Positions 13,764-14,393 of a stretch of DNA of 14,393 nucleotides are shown in pieces (position 1 is the stretch's first letter; every line of letters begins with the position of its first letter). This stretch comes from Actinomycetota bacterium (lineage in GTDB: Bacteria > Actinomycetota > Aquicultoria > Aquicultorales > Aquicultoraceae). Where the stretch lies: the NCBI GenBank assembly GCA_030017355.1, contig JASEIR010000041.1, positions 1-14,393 of the forward strand, given 5' to 3'. A program made the position numbers and the translations under genes. The notes under the pieces were generated by a model. The model saw nothing but the letters and a program-made list of their open reading frames with translations, searched no databases and had not been told where the DNA came from.

Positions 13764-14393
13764 TTACTTAAGGAATGGTACTATCAAAAGTGCAACAATA
13801 TTTATGACTTTGATCATCGGGTTGATGGCTGGGCCAGCTGTATCCTTGTATGGGTCACCAACAGTATCACCAGTTACTGCTGCCTGGTGGGCAAAAGACT
13901 TCTTGCCACCGTGATGGCCCTCTTCGATATATTTCTTTGCGTTATCCCAGGCACCGCCACCCGTGGTCATTGATATTGCTACAAACAAACCAGTAACGAT
14001 GGTTCCAATAAGGGCCCCGCCAAGCATTATTGCAGCAATGTGATCAGCCCGTGAAAGACCTGTGCCGATCGCAAGTATAACAAGTGGCGCTAGAACAGGA
14101 ATCAATGCAGGGGTAATCATTTCTCTAATGGCTGCTGCTGCAACAATATCAACTGCTTTGCCATAATCTGGTTTGCCTGTTCCTTCCATAATTCCCTTAA
14201 TCTCGCGGAATTGCCGCCTTACTTCCTCGACGACTGAACCAGCTGCGCGGCCAACCGCACCCATGCTAAACGATGCAAACAGATATGGCAGAAGGCCACC
14301 AATAAAGAGACCCACGATTACGTATGGGCTCGAAAGGTCAAACCTTAACTGCAAGCCAGTTTTAGAAAGCTCCTCTGTATATGCTGAGAAAAG
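13764..14393 (-). CDS. hppA: Membrane-bound H+-translocating pyrophosphatase, C-terminal part
   Basis: The gene runs leftwards and is open to the right edge: codons upstream of 14354 read LFSAYTEELSKTG without a stop, so the start is outside and about 209 C-terminal residues of roughly 700 are present. Hydrophobic helices alternate with conserved loops. GGGAWDNAKKYIEEG and GDTVGDPYKDTAGPAINPMI are the acidic motifs that bind Mg-pyrophosphate; FASFSMGAVGRAA is also typical. The enzyme couples hydrolysis of pyrophosphate to H+ (or Na+) transport out of the cytoplasm, an energy-saving device common in anaerobes and energy-limited bacteria. The GNTTxA motif that distinguishes K+-dependent from K+-independent types should lie beyond the edge, so the type is undetermined. 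It is convergent with the phosphatase gene. Confidence 0.95.
   Translation of the reverse strand, partial: LFSAYTEELSKTGLQLRFDLSSPYVIVGLFIGGLLPYLFASFSMGAVGRAAGSVVEEVRRQFREIKGIMEGTGKPDYGKAVDIVAAAAIREMITPALIPVLAPLVILAIGTGLSRADHIAAIMLGGALIGTIVTGLFVAISMTTGGGAWDNAKKYIEEGHHGGKKSFAHQAAVTGDTVGDPYKDTAGPAINPMIKVINIVALLIVPFLK

Noticed and set aside
13708..13914. Plus-strand open frame of 68 codons
   Set aside because: It starts inside the terminator and is antisense to the pyrophosphatase gene.

Overview
The window comes from a bacterial chromosome. It joins a decayed accessory stretch (about 1-3870) to core housekeeping genes (about 3871-10891), followed by a repeat-rich spacer, a sensory phosphatase gene and the end of a proton-pump gene. 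Genes are short-spaced, often start with strong GGAGG-type sites, use GTG and TTG starts, and end in clear intrinsic terminators. A glmS ribozyme, an ornithine/alanine-racemase-type enzyme, a SpoIIE/RsbU-type phosphatase and a membrane H+-pyrophosphatase suggest an environmental, probably anaerobic bacterium of the Gram-positive (Bacillota/Actinomycetota) side. This placement is inference: no 16S rRNA or other decisive marker is present.

Accessory region (1-3870). It opens with the C-terminal part of a SNF2-type helicase cut by the window edge, resembling helicases of anti-phage systems. Next comes a DUF932-like protein gene with its own terminator. Beyond a repeat-bearing spacer lie wrecks of a HEPN-nucleotidyltransferase (MNT) pair. 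The HEPN gene has a stop codon and a frameshift; the MNT gene has two frameshifts. A short, apparently N-terminally shortened DUF2283 ORF follows. Together this looks like a defence or toxin-antitoxin island in decay.

Core region (3871-10891). hemW (heme chaperone, radical SAM) lies behind a promoter whose spacer carries an 18-bp perfect palindrome. A short-period repeat then leads into the rplM promoter, and rplM-rpsI (L13, S9) form a two-gene operon closed by a strong terminator. A PLP-dependent amino-acid racemase gene follows. glmM (TTG start, extended -10 promoter) is next, then glmS. The glmS leader holds a well-conserved glmS ribozyme (about 8838-8985), and the true glmS start is 9068, giving a 607-aa enzyme. 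GlmS and GlmM are two steps of UDP-GlcNAc synthesis, and the racemase may supply a D-amino acid, so this part is weighted toward cell-wall precursor supply.

Right end (10892-14393). A roughly 640-base spacer contains inverted copies of a dispersed palindromic repeat, a degenerate GGATGAC-based tandem array and two adjacent hairpins. It is followed by a 721-aa membrane-anchored PAS-PAS-GAF-SpoIIE phosphatase. A perfect 15-bp-stem terminator separates this gene from the convergent C-terminal end of a membrane pyrophosphatase gene (hppA), which runs off the right edge.

The most useful observations are the glmS ribozyme, which exposes a false N-terminal extension of glmS, the dismantled HEPN-MNT module, and the palindrome and repeat structures next to the hemW and rplM promoters. 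I did not find a convincing wholly new system.
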